The translations under genes and the position numbers were made by a program. A DNA stretch of 9,797 nt from Acidobacteriota bacterium (lineage in GTDB: Bacteria; Acidobacteriota; Vicinamibacteria; Vicinamibacterales; UBA2999): NCBI GenBank assembly GCA_013813075.1, contig JACCSI010000111.1:1-9797 (forward strand), in the 5' to 3' direction. Below are positions 1 to 6,500 of this stretch, piece by piece. Every line of letters starts with the position of its first letter. Within the stretch, counting starts at the first letter, position 1. The notes under the pieces are model-generated. The model did not search any database. It was not told the origin of the DNA and saw only the letters and a list, made by a program, of their open reading frames with translations.

Positions 1-6
1 GAGTTT

Positions 7-2046
7 ATGAAGCGTTTCGTCTCGGCCGTTGTTCTCGCATCGCTGCCGACGCTCATCGCCGCGCAGGCACCGGCATCCAGCCGGGTCACACTCGACATGT
101 ATCTCGATCTCGAGACCGTCTCCGACCCCGAAATCTCACCTGACGGCGCACAGATCATTTACACACGTGGCTGGGTGGACAAGCAGGCCGACCGTCGCGA
201 GACATCGCTGTGGGTGATGAACGCCGACGGCAGCAAGAACCGTTTCCTGGCGCGCGGCAGCAACGCTCGCTGGTCGCCAACCGGCGACCGCATCGCCTAC
301 ACCGCACAAACCGAGCCGCGCGGCACGCAGATTTTCGTGCGTTACATGGATGCGGAAGGTGCGGTGTCACAAATCACGCGCGTCGAGAAGACGCCGAGCG
401 GCATCGCATGGGCGCCCGACGGCAGCAGTATCGCGTTCACGATGGGCGTCGAGGCGAAGAACGCGTGGACGATCAAGATGCCGCGCGCGCCGGAGGGTGC
501 CAAATGGGTCGAAACGCCGCGCATCGTCGAGCGACTCGATTACCGCTCCGACGGCGCCGGCTTCGATGACGATGCGTATCGACACATCTTCACCGTGCCG
601 GCCACCGGCGGCACCCCTCGGCAACTCACTGACGGCAACTGGAATCACAACGGCATCGAGTGGACGCCGGACAGCAAGCAGATTCTGTTTTCGTCGCTGC
701 GCCTCCCGGATGCCGAGTATCAGTGGCGCGAGTCCGATATCTACGCCGTCCACCTCGACACCGGTGCGATCAAGCAGTTGACCACGCGCAAAGGCCCCGA
801 CGGCAATCCGCAAGTCTCCCCTGACGGCAAACGTGTCGCCTATACCGGCAGCGACTGGTCGAAAGATACCTGGCAGGACAGCAAGTTGTATGTCATGAGC
901 ATCGACGGCACCGACCACCGCATGGTCTCGGGTGCGTGGGACCGCTCGCCACAGAGCGTCATCTGGAAGGAAGACGGCAACGGCCTGTACTTCACTGCGC
1001 AGGATCAGGGCTCGCAGAACCTCTACCTGCTGCCGATTGCCGGCGTGCGCTCGGATGACGTGCAGTCGGTGACGCGGGGGACGCAGATGCTGACCACGGC
1101 GAGCATTGCCAAAGGCAAGGCCGTAGGTGTGCTGACCTCGCCGCAGAAGCCTGGTGACATTGTCACCTACGACCTGAACAGCCCAGCCCAGATGAAGCAG
1201 TTGACCAACGTCAACGACGACATCCTCGCTGGCAAGAAGCTGGGTGCCGTGACCGAAATGTGGTACAGCTCGGCGGACGGCATGAAGATTCAAGGGTGGT
1301 ACGTCACGCCGCCCGATTTCGACCCCGCCAAAAAGTATCCGATGCAGCTCCACATCCACGGTGGGCCGCACAGCATGTACGGAGTCGGCTTCAACTTCGG
1401 CTGGCAGGAGCACGCGGCCAACGATTACGTCATCCTCTACACCAACCCGCGCGGCAGCACCGGTTACGGCAGCTCGTTCGGCAACCAGATTATGCGCGCC
1501 TATCCCAGCAAGGACTATGACGACCTCATGGCGGGCGTCGATGAGTTGCTCAAGAAAGGCTTCGTGGATCAACGCAACATGTTCGTCACCGGCTGCAGCG
1601 GCGGCGGCGTGTTGACGGCGTGGACCGTCGGCAAGACCGATCGCTTTGCGGCGGCGTCTGCGAACTGTCCGGTCATCGACTGGATGAGTTGCGTCGGTAC
1701 CACCGACGGCGCGAGCTGGTACTACAACTTTGAAAAGCTGCCGTGGGAAGACCCGAGCGAGCACATTCGCCGCTCGCCGCTTACGTATGTCGGCAACGTC
1801 AAGACGCCCACCATGTTGATGACGGGCGTCAACGACCTGCGGACGCCAATGCCGCAGACCGAGCAGTTTTACAGTGCGTTGAAACTCCTGAAAGTGCCGA
1901 CGGCAATGATTCGCTTCAATGACGAGTGGCACGGTACGACCTCGCGTCCGTCGAACTTCATGCGCACGCAGCTGTATCTGCGTCATTGGTTCGACAAACA
2001 CAAGAGGCCGGCGGTCACCTCGACGACAACCGCGCAGCCGCAGTAA
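7..2046 (+). CDS. Secreted S9 family serine peptidase (prolyl oligopeptidase / acylaminoacyl-peptidase type)
   Basis: This 679-residue protein should hydrolyse peptides outside the cytoplasm. It opens with a Sec-type signal peptide (MKRFVSAVVLASLPTLIAAQ, cleavage near residue 20) without a lipobox cysteine. Residues about 40-400 carry repeated PD40/TolB-like propeller blades, visible as SPDGAQIIYT (44-53), SPTGDRIAYT (90-99), APDGSSIAFT (136-145), TPDSKQILFS (220-229) and SPDGKRVAYT (271-280). Residues about 415-665 form the alpha/beta-hydrolase domain: HGGPHSMYG (451-459), NPRGSTGYG (480-488), a nucleophile elbow GCSGGG with Ser531, Asp610 in GVND, and His642 in EWHGT. The full triad is therefore present and the length is normal for the family. 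The elbow differs from the common GGSYGG form. The ATG at 7 is chosen because it directly starts the signal peptide; only six bases lie upstream, so the RBS and promoter cannot be judged. An M28 peptidase follows after 80 nt. The family call is firm; substrate specificity is unknown. Confidence 0.93.
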   Translation: MKRFVSAVVLASLPTLIAAQAPASSRVTLDMYLDLETVSDPEISPDGAQIIYTRGWVDKQADRRETSLWVMNADGSKNRFLARGSNARWSPTGDRIAYTAQTEPRGTQIFVRYMDAEGAVSQITRVEKTPSGIAWAPDGSSIAFTMGVEAKNAWTIKMPRAPEGAKWVETPRIVERLDYRSDGAGFDDDAYRHIFTVPATGGTPRQLTDGNWNHNGIEWTPDSKQILFSSLRLPDAEYQWRESDIYAVHLDTGAIKQLTTRKGPDGNPQVSPDGKRVAYTGSDWSKDTWQDSKLYVMSIDGTDHRMVSGAWDRSPQSVIWKEDGNGLYFTAQDQGSQNLYLLPIAGVRSDDVQSVTRGTQMLTTASIAKGKAVGVLTSPQKPGDIVTYDLNSPAQMKQLTNVNDDILAGKKLGAVTEMWYSSADGMKIQGWYVTPPDFDPAKKYPMQLHIHGGPHSMYGVGFNFGWQEHAANDYVILYTNPRGSTGYGSSFGNQIMRAYPSKDYDDLMAGVDELLKKGFVDQRNMFVTGCSGGGVLTAWTVGKTDRFAAASANCPVIDWMSCVGTTDGASWYYNFEKLPWEDPSEHIRRSPLTYVGNVKTPTMLMTGVNDLRTPMPQTEQFYSALKLLKVPTAMIRFNDEWHGTTSRPSNFMRTQLYLRHWFDKHKRPAVTSTTTAQPQ

Positions 2047-2054
2047 CGCACGAA

Positions 2055-2104
2055 GCCACAGAGGCGCGGAGGTCATGAAACACAGGCTTCTGAGTCTCTG
2101 TGGC
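2055..2104. repeat. Intergenic inverted repeat with CACAGAG-type arms
   Basis: GCCACAGAG at 2055-2063 is the exact reverse complement of CTCTGTGGC at 2096-2104. Allowing one G-U pair, the stem extends to 11 bp (2055-2065 with 2094-2104), with a 28-nt loop. The left arm continues into a related imperfect unit (GCGCGGAGG). The element fills most of the gap between the S9 and M28 genes. There is no T-run after the stem, so it is not a classical intrinsic terminator. From memory, CACAGAG-rich intergenic repeats are common in environmental bacterial genomes, so this may be a degenerate dispersed element; its function is unknown. Confidence 0.6.
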
Positions 2105-2126
2105 ACCTGCATGGATAGAGGGTGAG

Positions 2127-3719
2127 ATGAAGCGTTATCTGGTGCTTGGCATTTTCGTTGGTGTCGTGGCGGCGACGTCCGCGCAGTCGCCCGTCGATCT
2201 CGGAACCGTCGCGCGAATCAAGCAGGAAGCGCTCACTCGTTCGCAGGCCATGGAGCACGTCAGCTGGATGAGCGACGTGTACGGGCCGCGCGTCACCGGC
2301 ACGCCGAACTTTCAACAGGCGGCGGACTGGGCTCAGAAGCAGCTGACCGAGTTTGGACTGTCGAATGTGCACCAGGAGCGCTTTGCCTTCGGCCAGGGCT
2401 GGCGCGTCGAGCGATTCTCCGCCCATCTCGTCACGCCCGAGCCGATGCCCATCATTGGCTATCCACGGACCTACTCGCCGTCGACGAAGGGTGCGGTCGC
2501 GGGTGATGTCGTGAGGGTAGATATCCGTGGCGACGCCGACTTCGCCAAATACAAGGGACAGCTGAAGGGAAAAATCGTGTTGCCGCAGACCGTGCGTCGC
2601 GTACGCATGCTCGACGATCGACTCGTCCTGCGGATGACCGACGAGGAAATCGCCGAAGCGCGGACGACACCCATTCCCGCGGCGACAGCGGCTGGCCCGG
2701 CCGGTGGAGCCGGTGCCTCTGGCGGGAGCACCGGCCCGACACTGGCCGAGCGCATCGCGCAGTTTTACGTCGCCGAAGGTGTCGCGGGACTCCTTGAGCG
2801 CGGCTCCGATACCGATGTCTCCGCCGGCGGCAGCGACCTGTCGTGGACGACGCAGCGCGCCGATGGCGGGACGATTTTTCCGGGCAGTGGCGGGAGTCGG
2901 GATCCAAAGACGGCACCACAGGTTCCGTCCGCGACAATTGCCGTCGAGCACTACAACCGCATGGTGCGCGTGCTCGAGAAGGGCCAAGCTGTACGCGTCG
3001 AACTGAACATTCAGACCACGTTCTACCCCGAGGCGCCAGCGGCGCCCAACGGCATCAACATCCTCGGCGACATTCCGGGCACTGACCTCGCCGACGAAGT
3101 CGTGATCATGGGCGCGCACTTCGACACCACACCCGGCGCCACCGGCGCGACCGACAACGCCACGGGGGCGGCGGCGATGATGGAGGTAGTGCGCGTCATC
3201 AAGGCGCTGGGACTGCGTCCCCGGCGGACGATTCGCGTCGCACTGTGGGGCGCGGAGGAACAGGGGCTGCTCGGCTCGCGCGCCTACGTCGCCGAGCACT
3301 ACGGTACTGAAGCCAGCCCGAAGCCGGCACACGCCAAGGTGGCCGCGTATTACAACCTCGATAACGGCACCGGCAGGATTCGCGGTATCTGGGGGCAGGG
3401 CAACCTTGGCGCGATGGCGATGTTCCGTCAGTGGATTGAGCCGGTGCGCGATCTGGGGGTCGAGATCGTCGGGCCACGGGCCGTGTCGGCGACTGATCAC
3501 GCGTCGTTTGAAAACGCCGGCATCCCCGGGTTCCAGTTCATCCAGGAACGGCTCGAGTACAACTCGCGCACCCATCACTCCAACATGGATTTCGTCGATC
3601 GGGTTCAGCGCGACGACCTCGTGCAGCAGGCGGCCGTCGCCGCGGTCTTCGCGTGGTCCACGGCAAATGCCGCGGAGAAGCTGCCGCGCAAATCAGTCGC
3701 GCCGCCGCCCACCCAATAA
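2127..3719 (+). CDS. Secreted M28 family zinc metallopeptidase with PA-like insert
   Basis: This 530-residue exported protein is probably a carboxypeptidase-Q or aminopeptidase-type enzyme. The signal peptide is MKRYLVLGIFVGVVAATSAQ, with cleavage near residue 18-20. An N-terminal cap (about 30-110) is followed by a PA-like region (about 110-290, containing GDVV and GKIVL). That region carries a Pro/Ala/Gly-rich stretch at 183-204. The M28 catalytic core covers about 305-515. Expected dinuclear zinc ligands and general base are visible: His331 in GAHFDTT, Asp343 in ATDNATG, Glu377-Glu378 in WGAEEQGLLGS, Asp412 in NLDNG, and His483/His484 in RTHHSNMD. The site looks intact. ATG 2127 is preferred over an in-frame GTG-type start at 2100, because it follows GAGGG (2118-2122) at 4-nt spacing and starts exactly at the signal peptide. 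It lies downstream of the S9 peptidase in the same direction and may be co-transcribed with it. The family is certain; the substrate is not known. Confidence 0.92.
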   Translation: MKRYLVLGIFVGVVAATSAQSPVDLGTVARIKQEALTRSQAMEHVSWMSDVYGPRVTGTPNFQQAADWAQKQLTEFGLSNVHQERFAFGQGWRVERFSAHLVTPEPMPIIGYPRTYSPSTKGAVAGDVVRVDIRGDADFAKYKGQLKGKIVLPQTVRRVRMLDDRLVLRMTDEEIAEARTTPIPAATAAGPAGGAGASGGSTGPTLAERIAQFYVAEGVAGLLERGSDTDVSAGGSDLSWTTQRADGGTIFPGSGGSRDPKTAPQVPSATIAVEHYNRMVRVLEKGQAVRVELNIQTTFYPEAPAAPNGINILGDIPGTDLADEVVIMGAHFDTTPGATGATDNATGAAAMMEVVRVIKALGLRPRRTIRVALWGAEEQGLLGSRAYVAEHYGTEASPKPAHAKVAAYYNLDNGTGRIRGIWGQGNLGAMAMFRQWIEPVRDLGVEIVGPRAVSATDHASFENAGIPGFQFIQERLEYNSRTHHSNMDFVDRVQRDDLVQQAAVAAVFAWSTANAAEKLPRKSVAPPPTQ

Positions 3720-3727
3720 GCGGGCGT

Positions 3728-3756
3728 TTGATCTCGACAGCGACTTCGGATAGGCT
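3728..3756 (+). promoter_or_regulatory. Candidate sigma-70-type promoter for the his leader and operon
   Basis: TTGATC (3728-3733) and TAGGCT (3751-3756) are separated by exactly 17 nt and lie just after the M28 stop codon. The -35 box matches TTGACA at 4 of 6 positions. The -10 box matches TATAAT at 3 of 6, including the first T, the A and the last T. If this is correct, transcription would start near 3763, only about six nt before the leader ATG, so the leader would be translated almost leaderless. That oddity, and the weak -10, keep confidence low. I saw no better promoter in the last 100 nt of the M28 gene. Confidence 0.3.
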
Positions 3757-3768
3757 CAGAGAACAGTC

Positions 3769-3840
3769 ATGTTCGTGTTTCACGTGCACCACGTCCACCA
3801 TTTCCGTTCCGCGAACGGGCGGGCCGACGTGCGCGTGTAG
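3769..3840 (+). CDS. hisL: his operon leader peptide (histidine-rich, HisL-like)
   Basis: This 24-codon frame (23 residues and TAG) begins MFVFHVHHVHHFR. Codons 5, 7, 8, 10 and 11 are His (four CAC, one CAT), so five of seven consecutive codons encode histidine. It lies immediately upstream of an intrinsic terminator and of hisI, exactly where a leader peptide of a histidine biosynthetic operon should be. In the classical E. coli/Salmonella model, a ribosome stalls at such codons when charged tRNA-His is scarce and so lets transcription proceed. The remaining codons (3805-3837) encode no known motif but overlap the RNA segments that form the alternative stems. The Shine-Dalgarno is weak (AGAGAA at 3758-3763). 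The peptide sequence itself resembles the enterobacterial HisL only in its His run. It is too short for usual gene callers. Confidence 0.85.
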   Translation: MFVFHVHHVHHFRSANGRADVRV

Positions 3841-3895
3841 CAATCCGACGAACTCAAGGATTCACGCCAAGGCCCGCCACCAGCGGGCCTTTTTT
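3781..3895 (+). promoter_or_regulatory. Transcription attenuator controlling the his operon
   Basis: Mutually exclusive stems can be drawn by eye. Segment 1 (His codons, 3781-3795) pairs with segment 2 (3826-3837). CACGTG 3781-3786 pairs with 3832-3837 (one G-U), and CACGTC 3790-3795 pairs exactly with GACGTG 3826-3831. An inner hairpin CCGTTC/GAACGG (3804-3809 with 3813-3818) sits in the loop. Segment 2 can instead pair with segment 3: GGCGGGCC (3818-3825) is the exact complement of GGCCCGCC (3871-3878), helped by GCGTG (3833-3837) with CACGC (3863-3867). Segment 3 is also the left arm of the terminator. A ribosome stalled at the His codons would mask segment 1, allow 2:3 and block termination. 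A ribosome reaching the stop at 3838 would cover segment 2 and let the terminator form. The pairing is seen directly; the regulatory role is inferred from the E. coli his/trp paradigm. Confidence 0.82.
3869..3895 (+). terminator. Rho-independent terminator of the his attenuator
   Basis: GGCCCGC (3871-3877) and GCGGGCC (3883-3889) form a perfect 7-bp GC stem, extended to 9 bp by AA/TT (3869-3870 with 3890-3891), around the 5-nt loop CACCA. Six T residues (3890-3895) follow, then ATTTC. It lies between the leader peptide stop and hisI, about 60 nt before the hisI start, so it must be bypassed for operon expression. This fits a conditional terminator better than the end of the M28 transcript, although it could also stop readthrough from the peptidase genes. 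Confidence 0.9.
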
Positions 3896-3956
3896 ATTTC
3901 CGGAGCCACATCGTGGCCCTGGAGGCGGGCAAAGGGCTGAGAACACGAAGGGAAGA

Positions 3957-4301
3957 ATGATGGATTTCGGTAAGTTGGACGGGCTCATTCCTGCGGTCGT
4001 GCAGGACGCCGAGAGCAATGAGGTGTTAATGGTCGGGTTCATGAACGACGCGGCGTGGGCGATTACCCAGGATACGGGGTACGTCACGTTCTTCAGCCGC
4101 ACTCGCAATACCCTGTGGACCAAAGGCGAGACCTCGGGAAATCGACTTGCGGTCAGGCAGATGTACATCGATTGTGACGAGGACACGGTGCTGATCAAAG
4201 CGGCCCGGGAAGGCGACGGCAACGTGTGCCACACCGGTGCGCGGACCTGCTTCACTCTCATTGCGCGCGAAGTCAGATCCGCGACGGGTTCGGGCCGATG
4301 A
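3957..4301 (+). CDS. hisI: Phosphoribosyl-AMP cyclohydrolase (HisI)
   Basis: HisI opens the adenine ring of PR-AMP, the third step of histidine synthesis, in the cytoplasm. The 114-residue protein shows the whole family signature: [12 protein letters not shown] (14-25), [15 protein letters not shown] (47-61), DCDED (72-76) with Mg-binding aspartates and zinc ligand Cys73, and CHTGARTCF (91-99) supplying Cys91 and Cys98. The length fits a monofunctional cyclohydrolase; there is no fused HisE pyrophosphatase domain. A purine-rich AAGGGAAG (3948-3955) precedes two consecutive ATGs. The ATG at 3957 is given here, but the one at 3960 has better spacing. It is the first structural gene after the attenuator, and its stop overlaps the hisG start by 4 nt (ATGA). 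Confidence 0.95.
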   Translation: MMDFGKLDGLIPAVVQDAESNEVLMVGFMNDAAWAITQDTGYVTFFSRTRNTLWTKGETSGNRLAVRQMYIDCDEDTVLIKAAREGDGNVCHTGARTCFTLIAREVRSATGSGR

Positions 4302-5185
4302 CGTTGCGCCTCGGTCTTCCGAAAGGGTCGCTCGAAGCGTCAACCGTGCAGCTGTTCGAACGCGCCGGCTACAAGATCCTGATCAACTCGCGATCCTACT
4401 TTCCGACGATCGACGACCCCGACGTCGAGTGCATGTTGATTCGCGCGCAGGAAATGGCCCGCTACGTCGGCGACGGGGTGCTCGATGCCGGTCTGACGGG
4501 CATGGACTGGATCGCGGAGCATCAACTTGGCCACCCCGATGAGGCGCCGCTGGTGCCGGTGGCCGATCTCGTCTACGCGAAGCAAAGCTTTGGCAAGGTC
4601 CGTTGGGTGCTGGCCGCCCCCGAGGATTCGCCGTTCCAGACTGTTGCCGATCTCCACGGCAAGCGCATTGCGACCGAACTGGTGCGGGTCACGAAGAACT
4701 ACTTCACCAACAAGGGGCTCGACGTTGACGTCGAGTTTTCGTGGGGCGCCACCGAGGTCAAGCCGCCGGTCCTCGCCGACGCCATCGTCGAGGCCACCGA
4801 GACGGGCTCGACCCTGCGCGCCAACCGGTTGCGCGTTCTCGACACGGTGACCGAGTCCAACACGCAGCTCATCGCCAACGCCTCGGCCATGACCGACGCG
4901 TGGAAGAGGACAAAGATCGAGAATCTTGCGCTGCTGTTGAAGGCGGCGATCGCGGCGCAGGGACGCGTCGGGCTGATGCTCAACGTCAAACAGACCGAGC
5001 TGCTGTCGGTGCTCGCGATCCTGCCGGCGCTGCAACGTCCGACCATCTCGTCGCTGAGCGATCCGGAATGGGTCGCCGTCAACACGATTCTGGAAGAGAA
5101 AACCGCGCGCGATCTCATCCCGAAGCTGAAAGCCGCCGGCGGCCATGGCATCGTCGAGTACCCGCTCAACAAGATTGTCGAGTAG
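4298..5185 (+). CDS. hisG: ATP phosphoribosyltransferase, long form (HisG)
   Basis: HisG joins ATP and PRPP to make PR-ATP, the committed and feedback-controlled first step. The chosen ATG gives 295 residues beginning [13 protein letters not shown], the standard family start. The frame remains open further upstream into hisI, but those codons are hisI in another frame. The catalytic part includes [14 protein letters not shown] (58-71), and the PRPP-binding loop is [14 protein letters not shown] (165-178). Residues about 215-295 form the C-terminal regulatory domain (HisG_C), ending [12 protein letters not shown]. The long form normally works as a hexamer inhibited by histidine and does not need HisZ; that property is inferred from the family. 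The start overlaps the hisI stop by 4 nt with no strong Shine-Dalgarno, which suggests translational coupling. A 70-nt gap before hisD follows. Confidence 0.95.
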   Translation: MTLRLGLPKGSLEASTVQLFERAGYKILINSRSYFPTIDDPDVECMLIRAQEMARYVGDGVLDAGLTGMDWIAEHQLGHPDEAPLVPVADLVYAKQSFGKVRWVLAAPEDSPFQTVADLHGKRIATELVRVTKNYFTNKGLDVDVEFSWGATEVKPPVLADAIVEATETGSTLRANRLRVLDTVTESNTQLIANASAMTDAWKRTKIENLALLLKAAIAAQGRVGLMLNVKQTELLSVLAILPALQRPTISSLSDPEWVAVNTILEEKTARDLIPKLKAAGGHGIVEYPLNKIVE

Positions 5186-5243
5186 TCGACGGGGTTGGGC
5201 TTCCTGATCGCGTAGCACGTGCGCAGGCGGTTGGCCGCGCAAC

Positions 5244-5250
5244 AAAGGAA
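5244..5250 (+). promoter_or_regulatory. Ribosome binding site fixing the hisD TTG start
   Basis: AAAGGAA at 5244-5250 lies 5 nt before TTG 5256. It is among the clearest Shine-Dalgarno sequences in the window and supports the TTG codon, after which the protein reads MIRIVEASD. The rest of the 70-nt hisG-hisD gap shows only a short palindrome (GCACGTGC, 5215-5222) and no terminator. Confidence 0.75.
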
Positions 5251-5255
5251 CCGAA

Positions 5256-6500
5256 TTGATCCGCATCGTCGAGGCGTCAGACCGCACGGCCGTCGCTGCA
5301 CTGCTCTCTGCCACGCGTGTGCGTGATGCCGAGATCGAGCGCCGCGCCGCGAAAATCGTCGAGGACGTCCGTACCGGTCGCGACCGCGCGTTGCGCCGAT
5401 ACGCGACAGAGCTCGACGGACTGGTCGGACCGCTCGAGATCTCGCGGTCGGAGTGGGCGCCTGCAGCGGCCACGTTGCCGCGCGCCGTGCGGACGGCGCT
5501 CAAGCGCGCCGCCCTGCATATCCGGCGGGTCGCGCGCGCGCAATCGCCGCGTCCGTTCCGCACGCGCGTCGCTGCGGGGGTGAGCGTCGAGCAGCGCGTC
5601 ATTCCGCTCGACCGTGTCGGCTGCTATGTGCCGGGCGGACTCTATCCTCTGCCGTCCTCGCTCCTGATGACTGCGGTTCCGGCTCGGGTTGCGGGCGTCC
5701 GGGAGATTATCGCGGTCTCGCCGCGTCCACATCCGGCGGTGCTTGCGGCCGCACTGGAAGCGGGTGTCGATCGCTTCTTCCAGGTTGGCGGTGCGCATGC
5801 CGTCGCCGCCATGGCATACGGGACGGGCACGGTACCGCGTGTCGACAAGATCGTGGGGCCTGGCAACCGCTGGGTCGCCGCGGCGAAGGCGATCGTCAGC
5901 AGCGATTGCGCGATCGACTTTTACGCCGGCCCCACGGAAATTCTTGTCGTCGCGTCGAAAGGTCGTCCCGAGTGGATAGCGGCAGATCTGCTCGCACAGG
6001 CGGAACACGACCCGGATGCCCGTGCCGTCTTGATCACGCCCAGCCGGCGACTGGCCGCGGGCGTGGTCGCGCATGTCGAGCGGCTCGCGCCCACGGATGG
6101 GCCCGCGCGCGCGTCGCTTGCGTCACACGGCGGCATTATCATCACCCGCACGCTCACCGACGCCATGCGGCTGGCCAATGCGGCGGCGCCGGAGCACTTG
6201 GTGGTGGAGTCGGAGGTGCTGGCACGGCAGGTCACCTGTGCGGGCGCCGTGTTCGTCGGTCCGTGGACCGCGCAAGTCGCCGGCGACTATGCCATTGGTT
6301 CCAATCACGTGCTGCCCACCGCGGGCGCGGCCCGTTTCCGTGGGGGGCTCAACGCCGCGGATTTTGTGCGCCTGGTGTCGTTCCAGCGAGTCACGCGTCA
6401 GGGGTTGCGCCTGCTGGCCCCAACCGTGACCGCGTTGGCGCGGGCGGAAGGACTCGACGCGCACGCACGCTCCATCGACATCAGAACATTCCAACAATGA
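5256..6500 (+). CDS. hisD: Histidinol dehydrogenase (HisD)
   Basis: HisD is the zinc enzyme that oxidises L-histidinol to L-histidine in two NAD-dependent steps, the last reactions of the pathway. The 414-residue protein has VGCYVPGGLYPLPSS (121-135), GPGNRWVAAAK (201-211), AGPTEIL (224-230), LLAQAEHDPDA (245-255), APEHL (311-315) and GDYAIGSNHVLPT (343-355). By alignment to the E. coli enzyme, zinc ligands are Gln248, His251, Asp344 and His403, and the catalytic pair is Glu313-His314; all are present. GPGNRW (Tyr/Phe usually at the Trp position) and DFYAGPTE (where DMPAGPSE is common) are clade-level variants outside the core residues. The start is TTG, supported by AAAGGAA. Its TGA overlaps the hisC ATG by 4 nt. 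The length is slightly shorter than the usual 425-435. Confidence 0.95.
   Translation: MIRIVEASDRTAVAALLSATRVRDAEIERRAAKIVEDVRTGRDRALRRYATELDGLVGPLEISRSEWAPAAATLPRAVRTALKRAALHIRRVARAQSPRPFRTRVAAGVSVEQRVIPLDRVGCYVPGGLYPLPSSLLMTAVPARVAGVREIIAVSPRPHPAVLAAALEAGVDRFFQVGGAHAVAAMAYGTGTVPRVDKIVGPGNRWVAAAKAIVSSDCAIDFYAGPTEILVVASKGRPEWIAADLLAQAEHDPDARAVLITPSRRLAAGVVAHVERLAPTDGPARASLASHGGIIITRTLTDAMRLANAAAPEHLVVESEVLARQVTCAGAVFVGPWTAQVAGDYAIGSNHVLPTAGAARFRGGLNAADFVRLVSFQRVTRQGLRLLAPTVTALARAEGLDAHARSIDIRTFQQ

Noticed and set aside
367..2112. 581-codon antisense open frame across the S9 peptidase gene
   Set aside because: It has no recognisable domain and an Arg/Val/His-rich shadow composition; its length is explained by GC-rich codon bias of the sense gene. 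The same applies to the antisense frames 2073-3578 and 4340-5602.
3905..3917. Small hairpin GCCAC-ATC-GTGGC between the terminator and hisI
   Set aside because: It is only 5 bp with a 3-nt loop, which is too short to claim a role; it may affect hisI translation, but nothing supports this.
3653..3940. 95-codon + frame spanning the M28 end and the his leader region
   Set aside because: It has no domain, it runs through the terminator, and it overlaps both the M28 C-terminus and the His-rich leader in a different frame. The leader peptide explains the region far better.
5186..5255. Possible internal promoter or second regulatory element in the hisG-hisD gap
   Set aside because: I saw only an 8-bp palindrome (GCACGTGC) and the hisD Shine-Dalgarno; there is no convincing -35/-10 pair and no terminator.
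5453..6496. Over 1 kb of open + frame through hisD, continuous with hisC, suggesting a 693-residue fusion protein
   Set aside because: The codons are hisD read in another frame with Arg/Gly/Ala-rich, motif-free composition. The aminotransferase homology begins exactly at ATG 6497, which overlaps the hisD stop.
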